A stretch of 64,000 bases of DNA from Lepturacanthus savala (Eukaryota > Chordata > Actinopteri > Scombriformes > Trichiuridae), in assembly GCA_030544235.1 (NCBI GenBank), contig CM060469.1, positions 11,182,017-11,246,016 of the forward strand. The letters run 5' to 3'. Below are positions 34,141 through 46,260 of this stretch, in pieces. Within the stretch, counting starts at the first letter, position 1; every line of letters begins with the position of its first letter. The translations under genes were made by a program, and so were the position numbers. A model generated the notes under the pieces. That model searched no databases, was not told where the DNA came from, and worked only from the letters and a program-made list of their open reading frames with translations.

Positions 34141-35930
34141 GCCAAATTGATTAGCTTCCAAGAAATCTTCGACAATATGGGCTATAAATATATTGCGGTA
34201 AATGCGGTAGTTGTTTAGTGTCGGCCCTTTGTAGGGTTCTCCTCTTCGCTAGCGTTAAGCGCACATTTGTAGTTTCGGCTAATTAAGGTAATCTTTAAAC
34301 GTGCCTACAATATGTCTTTTTTGGCTGTTGGGGGCTCTCTCGGTGAGGTATAGCGAAGCTGATGATGTAACGTAGTGTGGGATCATGGGAAATGCTTCTT
34401 TCATTAGCTTACCTTCCATCTTCAATAACTCAAGATTCAGAAGATTCTTCTGCTCAAGATGACAATGAATGAAGCAATGAAGCAGTTTCACATTAACAAT
34501 CTGTGTTTCCCAAAGATGAGCCTGCTCTGATAACTTGAAAATCCAGATCTATGTAGCGAACTGAAATTAAAATCCATCATTTAAAGATAGTTTAACAAGA
34601 CCAAGACACACACCCAGCGAATGCATGCACAAAGGGGTAGTGATAGGCAGCCATATTGTGTCCCTTAATTATCTTAAATTATCTTAAATTAAAATCCAAA
34701 ATTGTTGAAAACATTTGGATAGTAAAAGTAAACAACATAGCTATTAAATTTATTAAAACCTTTATTAAAACTTTTTAATCAAAATTTGAATAAGAAAAAT
34801 ACACATTGTAGCTTTAAGACACATTGTAACTTTAATTACAGTGAAAATAATAAACAGTTAATTGGAGCATTTTCTATTCACACTCTTTGTTATGATGCTG
34901 ATGGGTTGTTTTTTTGAGTCTTTACAGTTTATACTGATGCTCATCTTTTTTCTTTTTTTTTTTGCAGCACACTACACGATAGCAGCAGTGAGGTCTAGAA
35001 TCTAGATGGATCAGAAGACACTTTCCTGTGTGACATATTTAATGCATAACATGCTTCCAGTGAGAGCTCTTGAATGGGTAGATTTTTGAAATGTGCCAGA
35101 GTGGCGCCCCACTGAGCAGTAAGCTAGGTCTTTGATGTATCGCGCTGTAATGTGGTTGTTATCCATAATCGGCTTGAATTCAGTCGGGCCATGGCTGAAA
35201 GAGGGGTACAGCGGTTACATGTTCTCGTGGTACATTAAAATGTGACTTCCTCCCCCATTAAAGAAGAAAAAAAAAATCCCCCATCATTGCCCGATGCGAC
35301 CAGAACTACACTAAACGCCCTTAACCCCCCCCCCCCCCTTAAAGCACCTGAAAATATGCATTCACAAATATGCAGTGTAGCATTCAGCAGGAGCAAAGAC
35401 ACCAGTGTTTTGTGCTGGGTTGGAGAATAATATTCATAACAGAACATTGTGCAACATTTAAATCCTGTGAAGTCGTGACATTATGCTTAAATGGAGTTTC
35501 CTGATGCTTTGCTGTATGCAAATCCCCCCCCCCCGCCGCCGCCGTTTCTGCACGTTAGCGATACCATGAGTTTAAACAAGAAATATAATCCTGACGCGAT
35601 CACATTAAGCTGTGATATGAAAGGTGGGGAAGCAGACAAGAGTTTGTGATACGCATCGATGTAGGAATGCGGGGATGATATTTTGCATTGCATGAATAAC
35701 AATCAACAGCTGAGGGAACAAGAAGTGTTGGGAAATATATTACGCAGTAAAACGGGGGAACGCTCGAAAATGGAGTTTTAATGTTGCGCCACAAAGCAGC
35801 AAATCTGCCGAAAAACAACTACAGAAGCGGACCGTAGAATTCCCGCCGTACGATAACTCAGGGAAACCGCGAGTTGTTTTGCTGTCATACATCCGCCAAA
35901 TAATACGGCTCCGGTATTTGCGCTCGTCCA
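34141..35930. other. Mostly AT-rich non-coding sequence
   Basis: A short direct repeat of TTATCTTAAA lies at 34667-34690. A C-rich run (35326-35338) and (CCG)n-like sequence (35526-35546) follow. An octamer lies at 35516-35523. All frames on both strands are short and without domains. Confidence 0.45.
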
Positions 35931-36230
35931 TATGGTTCAATGGACACTAATCTGCACTACCTGTTATAGGTGTGCCGTAATAAAGACGTTTTGATGACGC
36001 CGTTAAAGCCCCTAAACCAGTCTGATGGCCCGCCTCGGAAAAAAAAATAAAATAAAGTTAAAGCACCAAGGATGTGATTGTTGCTCTGGAGATTTACAGT
36101 ATTATTACTATCTAGCCTGTGCTTAGGGTTTTAATTTAGCAGTGATAATTTGCTTATGCAGGCCTCCGCTGATTAGAGTTCTTTGTTGCACCAACGGTTT
36201 TTAATATAGTGTGAATTACCCACTGTGCTT
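35931..36230. promoter_or_regulatory. Candidate regulatory island
   Basis: GCCGTAATAAAGACG, ACAGTATTATTACTATC, GTTTTAATTTAGCAGTGATAA and CGCTGATTAGAG in repeat-free sequence. Confidence 0.4.
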
Positions 36231-36365
36231 GTTTATACCACCCAAACAGGGCAGGAAATCAGCGGTGAGCCTTGTCGAAATTAGAGAAAGCAGACGGCGA
36301 GAGACAGACAGCCAGATGGAGGGAAATAGATGAGATTGTGGGCGTGGTAGGGTGGTAGTTGGGTT

Positions 36366-36388
36366 GGGGGGGGGGGGGGGGGGGGGGG
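36366..36388 (+). repeat. Poly-G tract (23 nt)
   Basis: Uninterrupted run preceded by G-rich sequence (GTGGTAGGGTGGTAGTTGGG). The minus frame 36216-36461 is open because of it. Confidence 0.95.
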
Positions 36389-36439
36389 TGTTGAATGTTT
36401 GTAAAGGAGAGTAATCAAACTGCAAAACAGACCAAAATA

Positions 36440-37580
36440 TAATATTGAATGCAACTGACATTAGAAAGACTATAATAGTTGGGTTTGAGAGGCCATCCTC
36501 ATTGAGGCTCGCCGGAGTGAATGGAGGTGTACTAGTTATGCATCATTACAGGAGGGGGGGGGGGAAGCTGTCCACTTCCTGCTGGGAAGAGATGCCCTCT
36601 GCTTTCACGCTAAGCGGAGTAGTTCACAAAATAACAGCAAAGCAAGTGTCTGTCCCCCTTCTCTTTGACAGGCACGTACGGGGAGAAGGATATGCCTCCA
36701 TTTAAACTCAAAACCAGGCGTCTAATTCGCAGCTTACAAGGGAACGCCATAATGTGCGCGGTTAACAGATAGCAGGGGAGGAAAGGGCGTCGGCGTACAG
36801 GAAAAACGTGCGATTACGGCGCCGCGATTTGATGTTTTGGTATTAAAAACGGCGCGCGTCCAAGGTTTTACATTTAATTATGAGGACCCAGATTGTAACC
36901 CCCCCCCCAAAAAAAAAAAAAAACAAGGAAAAAATCTTGTCCTTCATTTCGCCTGCGTGCGAGCCACTGCCCCCCCCGCCCCCCCCGCGAGGGCTGCCCC
37001 GCGCATCATCAATCTGTGCTGTGAAGAGCTCCTGAGGTTTTTTTCATCAAGGTCTTATCCACTTCAGAGGTTCAACAGATTAGCGGTCCACCGGGGTGCA
37101 ATGGCTTTTCCAGCGCCGTGCTTTACGTCCAATTTGAAGTGTCTAAGAGCATTCTTGTCATTAGTGTTTACCCGAGACTGTTTTTTAGAGAGCGCCCGGA
37201 CCTGAGTGTGACATTAAAGACAAATAAAACCACATCGGCCTGTGTTGATCTTTTTTCGAAAGGCTCGGGGAGAAACGACGGGCCCAACGTTTTATCTTGG
37301 CAGACAGCAGTTTCAGAGGTTATAGATAGGCCGGCTCGCCAACGCTATTATTTACAAATGGACCGGAGTGTCAGCCCTCCTATATGCCTCTTTGCTTTTC
37401 TCTCCATATTGTTTGCTCCCCCCCCCCCCGCCTTTGTGAAAAGGGGGCACTTTATGGAGGTGAGCGGCGAGAGAAAATATTTCTATCTTACCATCAATGG
37501 ATCAATGGAGATGTGTTTACTTGTCCGGGAGCGCGCTGTTCACTCCATAATAATGGATATTAAACAGCTTGTTGACTGAG
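36440..37580. promoter_or_regulatory. Candidate regulatory block
   Basis: Two motif-bearing stretches (36440-36860; 37080-37580) flank C-rich/A-rich simple sequence (36899-36923, 36970-36990). Words include AGTTATGCATCATTACAGG, GCGTCTAATTCGCAGC and CATAATAATGGATATTAAAC. Plus-strand frames 36837-37205 and 37118-37579 overlap in two phases and have no domain, so they are not treated as genes. Confidence 0.35.
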
Positions 37581-38640
37581 TGCTTTTTCGCCCAGGTCAC
37601 TTGTCAATCCCTTTTCGACTCCGCTGAACCGGCGGAGGGGACGCACACGCCGCCGCCGCCGCCGTGGGGTTAGCGCAGACACCTCCAGCTGTCAAACTGT
37701 AGGCCGATCTCTGAGCCCCCTCCTTCCCCCTTTCTGGACAAAAAAAGAAAAAAAAAAAAGGGACATGTCGGGTCAATGAGATTCTCAGTAATTAAACTGA
37801 AAGGGGTCATTTTCAGTGCAAGCCCTTTAAAGGTTTAAGTGGTAGGCTGGAAGGCGCCGGCGTCTGCACGCGCAACCCCCCCACCCCACCCCATCGCTCT
37901 GAGGTCTTTCTCAACTTTCTTACACAGGATATATATTTAAAACGATATATAATCCCCACGAAGGAAGACTGCCCGTCTCTTAAGATTGGAAACTTTTGAT
38001 TAAACGGCGAGAAGATGGCGATCAAAACCATTAAGATTTCAGTAGCCACCAATTACACCTCGCATAAACTCAACTTTACAGATGTTAAGCTGTAGGGAAG
38101 GTATTAATATGTTGCCGGAATCGTGATCGATGAGGGATACCTGCTGGATATTAGTGCAGTCAGCTAAATCCTCCACCCCCCCACCCCGCCTCCAGTTACA
38201 CACAACTCAGAACGAGCCGTCCCTTTGTTTTTAATCACGACGGCCGTGCCTCGTCCGTAATACAAACCGTTCTTCATCGTGCAATAAACTGTCTCTCACG
38301 CGGAGCAGGATCCGGCCCATGCCTCAATAAAAACGGAAAACCCGTGGTCATTTTTGTGGCCGTCGGGCTACTTCTGGGGCGAAACGCGGAGTCTGGCTTT
38401 TTCTCGCCGCTGCGAGGCGGCGCGATGGGAGCGGCGGGAATGAAAAGGCTGGGTTTGTTTTACATAAAGGGCTGCAGCCGTCAGGACTCAGCGGGACGGG
38501 CGGAAAGCGGCTCTCCGGGCCCGATAAATCACGACCTGCATTCATTCATTCAGCACATTCAGACCCAGACGCACATTTCTCTCCCAGCCAGCTCTGCTGA
38601 CTCCTCATTTCTACCGCTGTTTAAAATTTGACCTTATGCT
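37581..38640. other. GC-richer non-coding block
   Basis: CpG density rises here, with a (CCG)5 run at 37649-37664, C-rich tracts, and GC-rich sequence at 38360-38530. A CpG-island-like promoter is possible, but no TATA, initiator or coding first exon is recognisable. Frames on both strands at 38344-38631 are mutual shadows. Confidence 0.4.
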
Positions 38641-39604
38641 GGGATTTTTTTTTTTTTTTTTTTTCAGTCCCGCCGTTCAGGTGGAGGAAAAAAAGTGGGG
38701 CGACGGGCAAAAGAGCAGCGAGATTCCGGTTTTGGAGGCAATAAGCTGCGGGGAAAAAAAAAAAGATCTTTTACTTTTATTCTTCTTTTTAAAGACACAC
38801 AGTTAGAAGTTATGTGAATCGCAAATCCAGGCGAAGCAGCGGTGTATATTTTTCCTTTCTTTCAGGTGAATGCATGGCACCCTTTAGGTTTAATGGAATT
38901 CATAGTGGTGAGTGACAGGGTTTGAATAGGCTAGAGAAAATGGGGAGGTAAAAGGGGCATTAGGAGCAGCTAAAGAGGTGGGGGTTGGCTAAAGACTGAC
39001 ACCATCTTCTGCCTCTGACACGAGCACACAAACACACACACACACACATCACACACACACATTCTATAAAGGGTCAAGGTACAATAATTTGAATACATTT
39101 CCAGCGTGTTGCTGGCGTGCATATGCATGTAACTTGCAAAATAGTAAAAGCTTTTCACTCTTTGTTTCAATGTTCAATGAAAAGATCTGCAAGACTAAAG
39201 ATACAAAGCTAGTTTAGCGACTGGTTACACACACACACATGCACACACACACACACACATCAACATAATTTGGTGTGACCACCGAAAAAGATAAAAACAG
39301 GAGGGGGAAAAAAAAAATTTAACACTTCAGGAACACAGTAGTGAAATTAGCATTTGTTTTCTTTCACTTTTATATATAAAACATGGGTAAAGAGGTCAGG
39401 GCAGAGGTCAGCGATGATAATTGTTTGTTGGTTTAATGCTCGCTGAGCCTGAGCTGTGTTTACTTTCTATACAACGCTGGCTAATTATGATCTCCCACTG
39501 AAGGCAGAGATGATTACCGCATGACAACCAGACTTCATCACTCGTCTCCCTTTGATATGACATGTTTTTATTATTATCCAGCTCTATGTGGAACTTGCAC
39601 TCTG
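38641..39604. other. Non-coding sequence with poly-T and CA tracts
   Basis: Poly-T at 38645-38664 and CA microsatellites at about 39029-39061 and 39227-39259. Nothing else stands out. Confidence 0.6.
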
Positions 39605-39855
39605 TTGTGCTCTCTTTCTTCCTCCTCTCTCTCTATCTCCCTCTCTTCTATCTCTCAATCCCAACCGGCGGAGGCAGACGGGCGCCCACCCAGAGTCCAG
39701 GTTCTGCTCTAGGTTGCTTACTGTTAAAAGTGAGTTTTTCCTTGCCACTGGCCAAGTGCTCACTCATGTGGGAAACCCTGGGTCTCTGTGAATAATATTG
39801 TAAAGAGCACAACCTAGAGCTGCTCTATATGATATGATCTGAATAAAATTGACTG
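39605..39855 (+). mobile_element. Teleost interspersed repeat, probable retroelement tail
   Basis: A CT-rich lead is followed by CCAACCGGCGGAGGCAGACG, GAGTTTTTCCTTGCCACTGG, GGGTCTCTGTGAATAAT and a 3' end with AATAAAATTGA. This order is that of a very common fish repeat often found near genes. It is recognised from memory of its consensus words, so the family name is left open. The frames over it are shadows. Confidence 0.75.
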
Positions 39856-39879
39856 GTTTTGATGGTGGACGACATGCAA

Positions 39880-40310
39880 AATTCGCTACTTGACTCAGGA
39901 TAATGGCTTTTTGTGCTTTAGATGTGACCTCAAAGCAAATTAATGAGACAAATAAGGGAAAATGCGGCCGTCAATAACTTCTGGCAGATGGAACTTTAAC
40001 CAAACACTCGGAAAAAGCAAACCTTTCCTCGGATGGAAGTAGGAACTGTTTCGCTCTAAAATAAACACGTTTAAACTGCACGTGGAAGTGTTTGGGACTG
40101 GCGGACGTCTGGGTTCCTCACACGCTAAACAGTCAGCAGGCGGTGATAAGCAAAGGCGTCCATTGTTATTAATTCATTATTTCTCCCCCGTTTGGCTCCT
40201 GGCTGGATTATCGTGTCGAACACACAGTCCAAATTCCACTGTAAACATTTACAATTAATCTTCTCACTGGCTCCACACACCCCACCCCCCAAATGACTGT
40301 TTTACATAAA
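39880..40310. promoter_or_regulatory. Candidate regulatory island
   Basis: AAAGCAAATTAATGAGACAAA, TGTTATTAATTCATTATTTC, TGGCTGGATTATCG and ACATTTACAATTAATC. It begins directly downstream of the interspersed repeat. Confidence 0.4.
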
Positions 40311-40539
40311 GCTGATCAAATTAAGTTGTTTGCAGTGGCCGTATTCTGTTGTCATTTGGTCTGGAAACGCCACAACATTCATTTTACTGATAGACGGACG
40401 CCTATTTCTTTGTTACACTAGCTAACCATCATCAGCACGAGCGTGTGTGTGTGTTTTTTTCTCTCTCTCTCTCTGTCTCTCTTGCGTGTCTCATGAGCGG
40501 CTGACATTCTCAGTTGGAGTTCTGAACCGGAATGGGTGT
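40311..40539. other. Spacer with CT tract
   Basis: A (CT)n stretch at about 40459-40482. No gene is present. Confidence 0.5.
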
Positions 40540-40720
40540 GCACAACAGCAAACAGCCGGCGCGGTTTATATTAGAGTAATCCTTTAATTGCTTCATGGCA
40601 AAATGTCTATACCATATTAAGTAATTCAATACAGCCAGTTAATGGGAAGGCAGAGAGATACCACGTTTTTGCATAAAACCTTTAAAGCCACTGCTTTGCG
40701 ACGTGGTCCGCCGTTTTCAT
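40540..40720. promoter_or_regulatory. Candidate regulatory island
   Basis: CCTTTAATTGCTTCATGGC, ATATTAAGTAATTCAATAC and GCCAGTTAATGGG are compact and repeat-free. Confidence 0.4.
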
Positions 40721-42260
40721 TTTGATCACATTGACATATATTCGCATCCGTGGTAATCCCTTATCTGTTTCGGTGGGGTTAGCGTTGAGGATGATCAGCC
40801 TCTCTCTGAGAAGGCTAGTACGTGTCACTATCACATCATGTTTATTAAAATACCACTTTTGTTGGAAGCGGTTGATCATAAAGAACATAGTAATGTAACT
40901 GTTAAGCACCAGAAAAAAAAAAACGTGATATGACATATTTTATTATTATTATTGGTTAGATATTTGTGTGCAATTTGCAATATTATAGTAAATCCAGATT
41001 AATAATCTAGCATCATACAAGGATCATGTAAAAACTATTAAAAATATACATTACAATTTTACATATGATTCATTGTTGCAGCCAGATGACCTGTTTATTG
41101 TGACAACCGACATACATGTTGATGGGATAAACAGCAGCGAATTGTATATCTTCAATAGTGTTGTATGTTTTCAGAAAAACATGCATAGAAATCTATCAGA
41201 TCCCTCGTGATGGCCCTAGGGACTCTTGAGAATACATGAAGACGTCAGGAACCCTATTGACTAATGCCTGGAGTAGTATCTTCACCGAGCGGCACATTTT
41301 TTCCCGAGGATGACTGACAAAAACAAAGAATCCGTGGGCGGAGCCTCGAAGAAAAAAAAAAAAAGGCTCTGACCTGCATCTGCATAGCAAAACCTGTCAA
41401 GTCATAATGAAAGTTTTGACAATATTCAAAGAGAAACATGATGGAAAGCAGTAAACCATGAATGCCGTTTGAAGATGCGTAATGCTCTCCTGGGAGAAGG
41501 GCTGTCTTAGCGGTGCACCTTGCTAACATCATCCTGAAGGGACTTAAATTGGCCTGAATGTTTTGGAACCCATCAGCTTTTCAAATGTATGCAACACATG
41601 CATAATGTCCTCCAATTAAATTGCTCCTCTATCACTTAACATGGGAAAGTCTTTTTCTTGTAATATCAAGGGAAGTCGAATGAAGTTTTGGGGAACTGGT
41701 TTTCTTAGACAGTCAACACATGCTAAAAAAAATATATGTATTTATTATATTCAATCGAGGAGATATAGGCCTACTGGTATTGAAAGTGAATCCGAATGGA
41801 AAAAAAAAACACAATGGTATGTTTGATCATGGCTTTAAACAAAACCGAAACAGAAGAGGCTGACAATAGCCACTGTGAGAGCAATGCCTTGTTGACATCA
41901 TTTGACTGTTGGCACATAAACTGCCCATTGTCAAGGCCAACAGGCGGCCATCGGCTGCACTGATCACCATGTGAAACAAGCTTAGAGCGAAGGTCCAGCC
42001 AAGCTTTGTCATCAATGGAACTCCTCCAATCCCTGCAGGACTCTGGGTCTCCGGGGTCACAGCTACGGGAACCCGGTCCAAAGCTAAGGTCAGGAGGGCC
42101 GACTCGGGTTTATACGCCAACAAAAGGGCGCGGACGCGGAGAGAGAGACTCGGGGGGTCAGATGGATTACTAAAGAGGGCTCCCTCCGTTTGTTGTTTGT
42201 CGACTAATCCTCTGGGAACAGAAAATGGCCAGTGTTGCCCACTACGCAGAAAAGAAGAAA
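40721..42260. other. Non-coding sequence, weakly structured
   Basis: Short frames on the minus strand (41254-41532; 41827-42273, 148 codons) have no domain or codon pattern I recognise. The segment 41390-41640 is motif-bearing (TCCAATTAAATTGCTCC, itself a near palindrome) and may be regulatory. Confidence 0.4.
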
Positions 42261-43114
42261 GAAAGTATCGCATGCATCTGAGTTAAAAGTGACTTAAATG
42301 GGAGCCTCTCGACTCGTCTGCAGCAGTTAGGATATTTGAGGCGGGTTTCCACTCGACGCACCAGTCCCATCGCACATGGTTTTGATTTCTCCCCTTGATC
42401 ACGCCACTGCAACACAGGGCGGATGTATGGTTCAGGATTTCATTTTATTCTCCACAGTATTTGTGTTTCAATTCTGGGGACTACTGTTGCCCAATTGCCG
42501 TTCTAGCGTTCTCATATTCACAGAGATAGGAAGTTGGGATTGTGGCAAGCAGGACTGCAGATTGAAGGGCTTTGCTAGTTATGTGGCATGTAAGAGTAAC
42601 TCATAAGTGAAAACACAAGCTGACCAATCAAATGTCTTGTGGGTTTCACGTTGTATCTCTACAGTTATCATAGACCCAACAGAACATACTACTTTTGAGA
42701 AGCTTCACACCATCTACAATGTAGGTAAACGCATAGCTATGTCATAACCCCATGTTTTTGAATGCAAATATTTTAGGAGTGAAAAAAAATCCTCTTAAAA
42801 TATGCCAAATAGTTGAAGCCTACAATGCAATACAGCATTTCCATATGCTGATTTTTCTGCCTTTTGTTTTAGCTTTGAGGTAAAGATCTCAATCTACAGT
42901 GGATGAGTAAGAACCGGGGAGGCCAAGAAGACAATGGATACAGGCCAGGGGACAGGGATCTCATATTTAGCTCGTGATTGCACTCAGGGTAGACAATAAG
43001 TAAGATTCATTAGGTCATTTTTTACCTGCGTCTGCCAAGATCTGGAATGAAATGTTAAATGTTTCATGGGCTAAGAAAAGGGCAGAATTTGTCTTTGTGT
43101 TTGCCATCGGAGAA
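42261..43114. other. Non-coding sequence with octamer
   Basis: Octamer ATGCAAAT at 42762-42769. No credible gene. Confidence 0.45.
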
Positions 43115-43335
43115 AGCGAGCGCGGAGGGGTGAGTGTGGAGAAGGGAATATGATAGACAGAAAGATATAAAGCGATGGAAATAGGGAAGGATGGGATGAG
43201 GCGAAGGGGGGAACACTGGGAATGAAATAGGAGGGAGGGCAAAAAAAAAAAAAAAGCAAGGGAAAAGGAATGAAGAGGGAGAGAGCAAGAGTGGGTAAGA
43301 GAGTCAAGGGGAGCACGGGAAGGAGGGAGCGCGGC
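43115..43335 (+). repeat. Long purine-rich stretch
   Basis: About 220 bp that is overwhelmingly G/A with few pyrimidines, including a poly-A run (43242-43255) and GGAGGGAGGG. Three minus-strand frames over it are pyrimidine-strand artefacts (Phe/Pro/Ser-rich). Confidence 0.75.
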
Positions 43336-43399
43336 TGGGTGTTTTGGGCTGTCTGATGGATGAGGGTGTAGCGGGGTTGGTGGGGGCGGTGTCTCCTGA

Positions 43400-43610
43400 A
43401 TGATGATGGCCTAATATCATCATCCCCCTGTCAGGCCTAATAGGCTTTCCTTGGTAGAAATCACTCACACAGAGCCGCCATAATGCCCAGGCCCCTGACA
43501 GCATCATCCATCCACTCAAGCCAAGCGAACGTCTCCAAACTAATAAGGAAATATATGGTTCAAGGAGATCTGAAAAATTAAACAGGTAGCTTATGAACAA
43601 TTTGTTTCGC
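43400..43610. promoter_or_regulatory. Candidate regulatory island with nested palindromes
   Basis: TGATGAT (43401-43407) mirrors ATCATCA (43416-43422), and GCCTAATAGGC (43435-43445) is a perfect odd palindrome. GGCCTAAT occurs twice (43408, 43434). The rest contains CCATAATGCCC and AACTAATAAGG. Confidence 0.45.
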
Positions 43611-44540
43611 CGGGATGTTTATTATATTTATCGAATGTTGTAGCGGCTGAGGTGTCTCTCTCGATGCGGCTTCATGTTTGAGACATTGGGCTCGGAGCGC
43701 GATATGCTGACAGGGCAGGTCTGTAAAGTGTGAAATAAACACCCTCCCCTGCGCCTCCTTCCACCTCGGGGCTGGCCTTGTCCTCCGGTGTTGCCTGGCC
43801 TTAGTTTTGTCATCCCGAAAGCGAGACAGAAGGGCTCCTTAATCGAGCTGAAGCTATATTCTCCCACCGTTGTTGAATTAGCAATATGCACGATCGGGGA
43901 GGGTATAAAAATACTTCCTTGAATCCTAACGGTCCATTGTTCACATCTTCTAAAATATTCTAATTTTAGCGGCAGCGCTGTGGCGGAGTCACCCGTTGCC
44001 GTTTCCCTCGCAGCGAGCCTATCTACAGTACACCTGTCATTGCTTTCCCTCATGCAATGGCTGATCACAGCACACTTTAAACATGGTTACTCTCCTCTTA
44101 TCTCTTCCCATACCCTACCGATCCTGCTATCTCCAATCGCCGCTTTAATCATGTGACACCTTCTCAGCAACCCCCCCCCTTCAATGCACACACACACACA
44201 CACGCCCCTCCTCCTCCCCGTCCCACATTCGCACGAGAGCAAACCGCCGCCATCAATAACGAACTGAACTTTTTTCAAAGTCCGCTCTTAAAAGCCGCCC
44301 CCCCCCCCCCTCTCCCCCCGTCCCATCAAAACGGTCAGATTTCATTATCGATCGAGTGCTTTGGGGAAAAACGCAATCATTGTTTTTGCTTCGCTTTGAG
44401 TATCTATGCATACGTCCCGGCCGCGGCCGATAGAACGTTTACATCACAAGTCCGCCACTGTCTTTCTTATGCATATAAACTAATTACCCGAATACTCTTC
44501 ACTCTTTCTGACAGTCAATATTTGGAGTCGGAGGGGGATG
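43611..44540. other. Non-coding sequence with C-rich and CA tracts
   Basis: A C run with CA repeat (44170-44203) and poly-C (44298-44310). The minus frame 43628-44068 and plus frame 44153-44593 show no domain. The part 43840-44000 and GCATATAAACTAATTACCCG near 44472 are regulatory-like. Confidence 0.4.
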
Positions 44541-45271
44541 GAGACGCGTTCGCAAACATACACGCGTTCTTTGTGCTATACTTTCATATATAAGGACACT
44601 TTGCCGACTGAGAGCGTTTTTGTGAACGATGGCATCTTTAATGTTTGGTAATTCTTCACAAATAAGTGTTTTTTTCTCATATTTTTTGGAATCTGATTCT
44701 GTATGTTCTTTTTTTTTGTAGCACAGCAATTGATGCTCCCAGACAGATGAGGCAACAGACTCCCTGCCTTTTGCTTAACGCCTAACCGCGGCTTCAGCTG
44801 CATCTCAATTGTGGTCAGCTTTCACGCAGACGTGCTCTGCTATCATTGTGCACACGGCGGCGTCCCCCCCCCAACACACACACCCGCCCCTTAGCCAGTC
44901 GCAGGTTGAACCTGGAGCGCGAAGGCCGCGTGTTAATAAGGGAGGGCTCGCCGAGGTGCGTTCGTGGGGGCCATTGTGGTCGCCACGCTCGCTGGTTCCC
45001 TTTGTGCCCGCGAAAGCTCGGCGATACAGTAACAGCCAGAGGCAGAAAGGAGCTGTCTGTCGTCGAGACGGCTGGTAACACTTGTTTCACCCACCCTTCC
45101 AGGGGTCCGTGGAGAATAGAGGGGAGGCAGCTGGTAGGCTTAGCAGGAAATGCAATGGTAACAGTGTCAACAGCTGCCCCCATGGCCACGTAAGCCAAAC
45201 GGCCGGCAAACAACAGGTCATATGAACAGCTACAAAGCTACATGTTTGGATAGCTGCAGGGGGGGTGGCGG
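44541..45271. other. Non-coding sequence
   Basis: GC-rich section 44860-45200 has open frames on both strands over the same bases, which argues against any being coding. Confidence 0.45.
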
Positions 45272-45281
45272 GTGTGTGTGT

Positions 45282-45312
<31 letters not shown>

Positions 45313-45316
45313 GGGT
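45272..45316 (+). repeat. (GT)12 followed by poly-G (21 nt)
   Basis: Compound simple repeat. Confidence 0.95.
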
Positions 45317-46260
45317 TGATTCATATACTGTATATGTGTGTGTGTGTAATGCCTCGGTACCGAAACGCCTTTTGTGTGCTTTCTCATTAGAGCATTACAC
45401 TCACCGCTTAGTCATTTCACAGGTGATGACAACATGGACGCCGGCGAATGTTGAGTAAACAAGACAAAAACAACAGCTGAAGGGGAGCGGACCTCAGCTG
45501 GAACGAGCCGCGACGGGCCGCTCCATTGTAACCTTTTGAACAAAAGGCGATCGGCTCAGTCCGCGGGCCCGAAATAGCCCGCTTCCCTTTATTGCCATTT
45601 GGTAATCTTAGACGTGACGAAACAGCACCGTTTCTGAGAGATCCGGGAGGACAGGTCAGGAGTTTTCCTGGTCACATATTTGCTTGGAGTAAGGCTGTGC
45701 GGTTTATATAAAGAGAAAGATAAGGGCAGGAACATTGCCATTACCCATGGCTGTTACAGTGACCTTAAAACTCAGGTCAAGATGACCCCCCCCACACCCG
45801 AGAGGAGTCAATAAATCACGATGTCACCCCTGCCGCCCAATCCCCTCTCGCTATCACTAACTTTGAGTGTCCTTAGCATTCTTTCACTTCCCCTGCTCCT
45901 CGCGTGACCCCCTCCCCCGTCCAAACAAACCGCCTGTCAGCACCACAGCGACAGGTACGACAACTCCGGGCTCGACGTGAGGAGTGATCTCCCCCCAAAA
46001 AGTAACACTCTCCCCGTCCTCGACTCTCTGTCTCCTGCACTCCGTCTCTCCTGAACCTTTTCCGTCTCCCGAGGAAATAACTCAACGCCTTTCTCCCCTC
46101 TCGCTAAATCATAGTTGAGCTGTAAAAATCTGTAATTACCGCGTGTACACACAGCGATTTGAGGGTGGAATTTGTTTTCAGCCTATATCCAAATTCCATG
46201 TGAGAGTTTTCAAATAAGGAATATCGGAATATCGGAGGGGGGGGGGGGGTCCAACAGTAT
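45317..46260. other. Non-coding sequence, part regulatory-like
   Basis: 45560-45700 (TTATTGCCATTTGGTAATC) is motif-bearing. A poly-G run lies at 46237-46250. Minus-strand frames at 45873-46152 overlap each other. Confidence 0.4.

Noticed and set aside
34942..34968. Strong-looking splice acceptor (T-rich tract then GCAG)
   Set aside because: No good donor or open frame follows within exon distance. T-rich tracts followed by CAG are common in this AT-rich DNA.
36837..37579. Two overlapping plus-strand frames of 122 and 153 codons
   Set aside because: They share bases in different phases and neither has a domain, so at most one could be real and there is no evidence for either.
38645..38667. 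Poly-T followed by CAG resembling a splice acceptor
   Set aside because: The tract is a simple 20-nt homopolymer and no credible exon follows.
41827..42273. 148-codon minus-strand open frame
   Set aside because: No domain, no plausible splice context, and composition like the surrounding non-coding DNA.
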